Shown here: piece after piece, positions 62,695 to 64,000 of the stretch
Layout: each line of letters begins with the position of its first letter
Position numbering within the stretch: the first letter of the stretch is position 1
Assembly (NCBI GenBank): GCA_964400355.1
Contig: CAYNTO010000003.1
Coordinates: forward strand, 1-64,000
DNA: 64,000 bases
Reading direction: 5' to 3'
Source: JACKAL01 sp964400355
GTDB lineage: Bacteria; Bdellovibrionota; Bdellovibrionia; Bdellovibrionales; JAGQZY01
The notes under the pieces: model-generated
Seen by the model: the letters and a program-made list of their open reading frames with translations, nothing else
Database searches by the model: none
Told to the model about the DNA's origin: nothing
Position numbers and translations under genes: made by a program

Positions 62695-63720
62695 ATGACC
62701 GACGTTGAACTGCTCCATCATCTTAAGCACAATCCTTTTGTACTGGCACCAATGGCCGGTATCACGGATATGCCGTTTCGGGCGTTCATGAAATCGCTCG
62801 GTGCGGGCGTGGTGGTGAGTGAACTGGTCTCCGCCAATGGCATCAAGTACGGTGGTGAAAAAACCCTGAAACTTCTTGATTACGAGGAGAGTGAGCGCCC
62901 GGTGGGCCTTCAACTTTTTGGTGAGGATCCTGAGGTACTGGCAGAGGCCGCCCGCAAAGTGCAGGAACTCGGCGCCGATTTTGTGGATCTCAACTTTGGT
63001 TGCCCGGTAAAAAAGGTGGTTCAAAAGGGTGGGGGCTCGGCGGTTCTTAAAGATTTGCCCCATTTACAAAAAATTCTGCGAGCTGTAAAAGGCGCAATCA
63101 CCATTCCACTCACCATAAAGATTCGTACCGGTTGGGATCAAAACCAGCGCAATGCCGTAGAAGTGGTCAAATTGGCTCACGACGAGGGTGTTTGTTGGGT
63201 CGCTATTCATGGGCGCACCCGCAGCCAGGGTTATTCGGGCTCGGCCGATTGGGAATTCATTGCGTCGATTAAAGCCGTCAGCCCACTCCCGATTATTGGA
63301 AATGGCGACATCACCTCAGCGGAAATTGCTGTAAACCGCTTGCGTCACTCCCAGTGCGACGGAGTAATGATCGGCCGTGGATGCCTCAAAAACCCATGGA
63401 TATTCCAAGAGGCCAGAAACCTACTCTATGGCTTGCCTCTAGAGGCGGGTATAGATTACAACTATCTACCTGTATTACGAAATTTAAAGAAACGCCTCGA
63501 GCAAGTGCACGATGAGCGCACCGTTGTGATTCAGTTGAGAAAATTTGGAATGTGGTATTCGGCAGGATTTCCTGAATCATCGAAGTTTCGCAGCGATATT
63601 TTTTCCACCAAAACAACAGCAGAAACGTTTGAACGTATAGAACAATATTATGAGCCGTTGATGTCAGGTCAGCGTCTCGACACAAGTCATGAGGAATTTC
63701 TCATGGGAGGACATGGTTAA
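62695..63720 (+). CDS. dusB: tRNA-dihydrouridine synthase
   Basis: A 341-residue flavoenzyme that reduces uridines in tRNA. Diagnostic motifs are APMAGITDMPFRA near the start, LQLFGEDPEV, DLNFGCPVKKVVQKGGGSALL-like (VDLNFGCP with catalytic Cys), IHGRTRSQGY, GNGDITS and MIGRGCLKNPW. The ATG at 62695 gives the normal length; an earlier TTG adds 18 residues. Its stop TAA shares a base with the typA ATG, so the two are co-transcribed. Confidence 0.93.
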   Translation: MTDVELLHHLKHNPFVLAPMAGITDMPFRAFMKSLGAGVVVSELVSANGIKYGGEKTLKLLDYEESERPVGLQLFGEDPEVLAEAARKVQELGADFVDLNFGCPVKKVVQKGGGSAVLKDLPHLQKILRAVKGAITIPLTIKIRTGWDQNQRNAVEVVKLAHDEGVCWVAIHGRTRSQGYSGSADWEFIASIKAVSPLPIIGNGDITSAEIAVNRLRHSQCDGVMIGRGCLKNPWIFQEARNLLYGLPLEAGIDYNYLPVLRNLKKRLEQVHDERTVVIQLRKFGMWYSAGFPESSKFRSDIFSTKTTAETFERIEQYYEPLMSGQRLDTSHEEFLMGGHG

Positions 63721-64000
63721 TGGAAGGTCTACAACGCGCACCAGATAAAATTCGCAATATCGCAATTATTGCCCACGTGGATCACGGCAAGACAACGCTT
63801 GTGGATCATCTTTTAAAACAATCCGGTATGTTCCGCTCCAACGAAGCCACTCAGGAGCGCATGATGGATTCCATGGATCTCGAAAAAGAACGCGGGATCA
63901 CAATCGCTGCGAAGAACACGTGCGTGTTCTACAAAGACTACAAAATCAACATCGTCGATACTCCCGGGCATAGTGACTTTGGTGGCGAAGTGGAACGCGT
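63720..64000 (+). CDS. typA: Ribosome-associated GTPase TypA/BipA (partial)
   Basis: The first 93 residues of a translational GTPase: IAIIAHVDHGKTTLVDHLL (G1), RGITIAAKN (G2) and VDTPGHSDFGGEVER (G3), with the N-terminus and the MDSMDLEKERGITI typical of TypA/BipA. The ATG is formed across 63720-63722 and overlaps the dusB stop. The gene runs beyond the window. Confidence 0.95.
   Translation, partial: MEGLQRAPDKIRNIAIIAHVDHGKTTLVDHLLKQSGMFRSNEATQERMMDSMDLEKERGITIAAKNTCVFYKDYKINIVDTPGHSDFGGEVER

Overview
The window looks like part of the chromosome of a predatory-type bacterium of the phylum Bdellovibrionota, probably from a metagenome assembly. The pointers are a TIGR02147-family protein, many small secreted proteins and lipoproteins of no known family, a membrane-anchored alpha-2-macroglobulin paired with PbpC, an AgmX/PglI-type lipoprotein and dense two-component signalling. 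No rRNA or marker gene fixes the lineage. Four runs of 100 N interrupt the sequence. At three of them the same 55 bases stand on both sides, so those contigs actually overlap and the split genes (an MFS transporter, pbpC, and the start of a small membrane protein) are intact. The gap at 17624-17723 has no such overlap and is a real gap.

Region 1 (about 466-10086) is a visibly AT-richer island of about 9.6 kb inserted at the 3' end of a tRNA-Ser(UGA) gene. It holds a large serine recombinase whose last codons overlap the tRNA, a RepA-like hexameric helicase flanked by 42-bp repeats and tandem stem-loops, small DNA-binding proteins (RHH, XRE), a lone phage terminase small-subunit-like protein, a DUF2971-like protein, an AAA ATPase preceded by three operator dyads spaced exactly 29 bp apart, and several unknown genes. 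No capsid, tail or large terminase gene is present. The layout resembles a phage satellite (PICI-like), which is the main candidate for something new here. A short copy of the tRNA end (10078-10086) just before rsgA is the proposed right end.

Region 2 (10192-16423): rsgA, a secreted unknown, then a leftward operon map - MFS - nitrilase-type amidohydrolase - GNAT. Region 3 (16551-26794): a secreted unknown, then a signalling block of two hybrid histidine kinases (MHYT-PAS and HAMP types) flanking a GAF kinase translationally overlapped with an HD-GYP response regulator, plus an alpha/beta hydrolase. Region 4 (27056-34106): purT overlapped with a radical SAM protein, a HAD phosphatase, a DJ-1/PfpI protein that has lost the nucleophile cysteine, rarD, yheU, a SET-domain protein and a rhomboid protease.

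Region 5 (34270-42523): two tandem membrane-anchored beta-propeller-like paralogs with a lipoprotein gene between them, tRNA-Ser(GCU), gmhA, tRNA-Arg(ACG), a Sel1-like secreted protein and a secreted GH15-like toroid. Region 6 (42757-51895): alpha-2-macroglobulin with a CTEQ thioester, overlapping pbpC, then a convergent secreted protein with a Cys-His-Asp (transglutaminase/protein-glutaminase-like) signature. Region 7 (52021-64000): DUF2238, phosphoribosyltransferase, alpha/beta hydrolase, HExxH lipoprotein, TIGR02147 protein, tRNA-Asn, outer-membrane barrel with a cysteine-rich head, TPR protein, rmuC, DOMON-like protein, cytochrome c, dusB and the start of typA.
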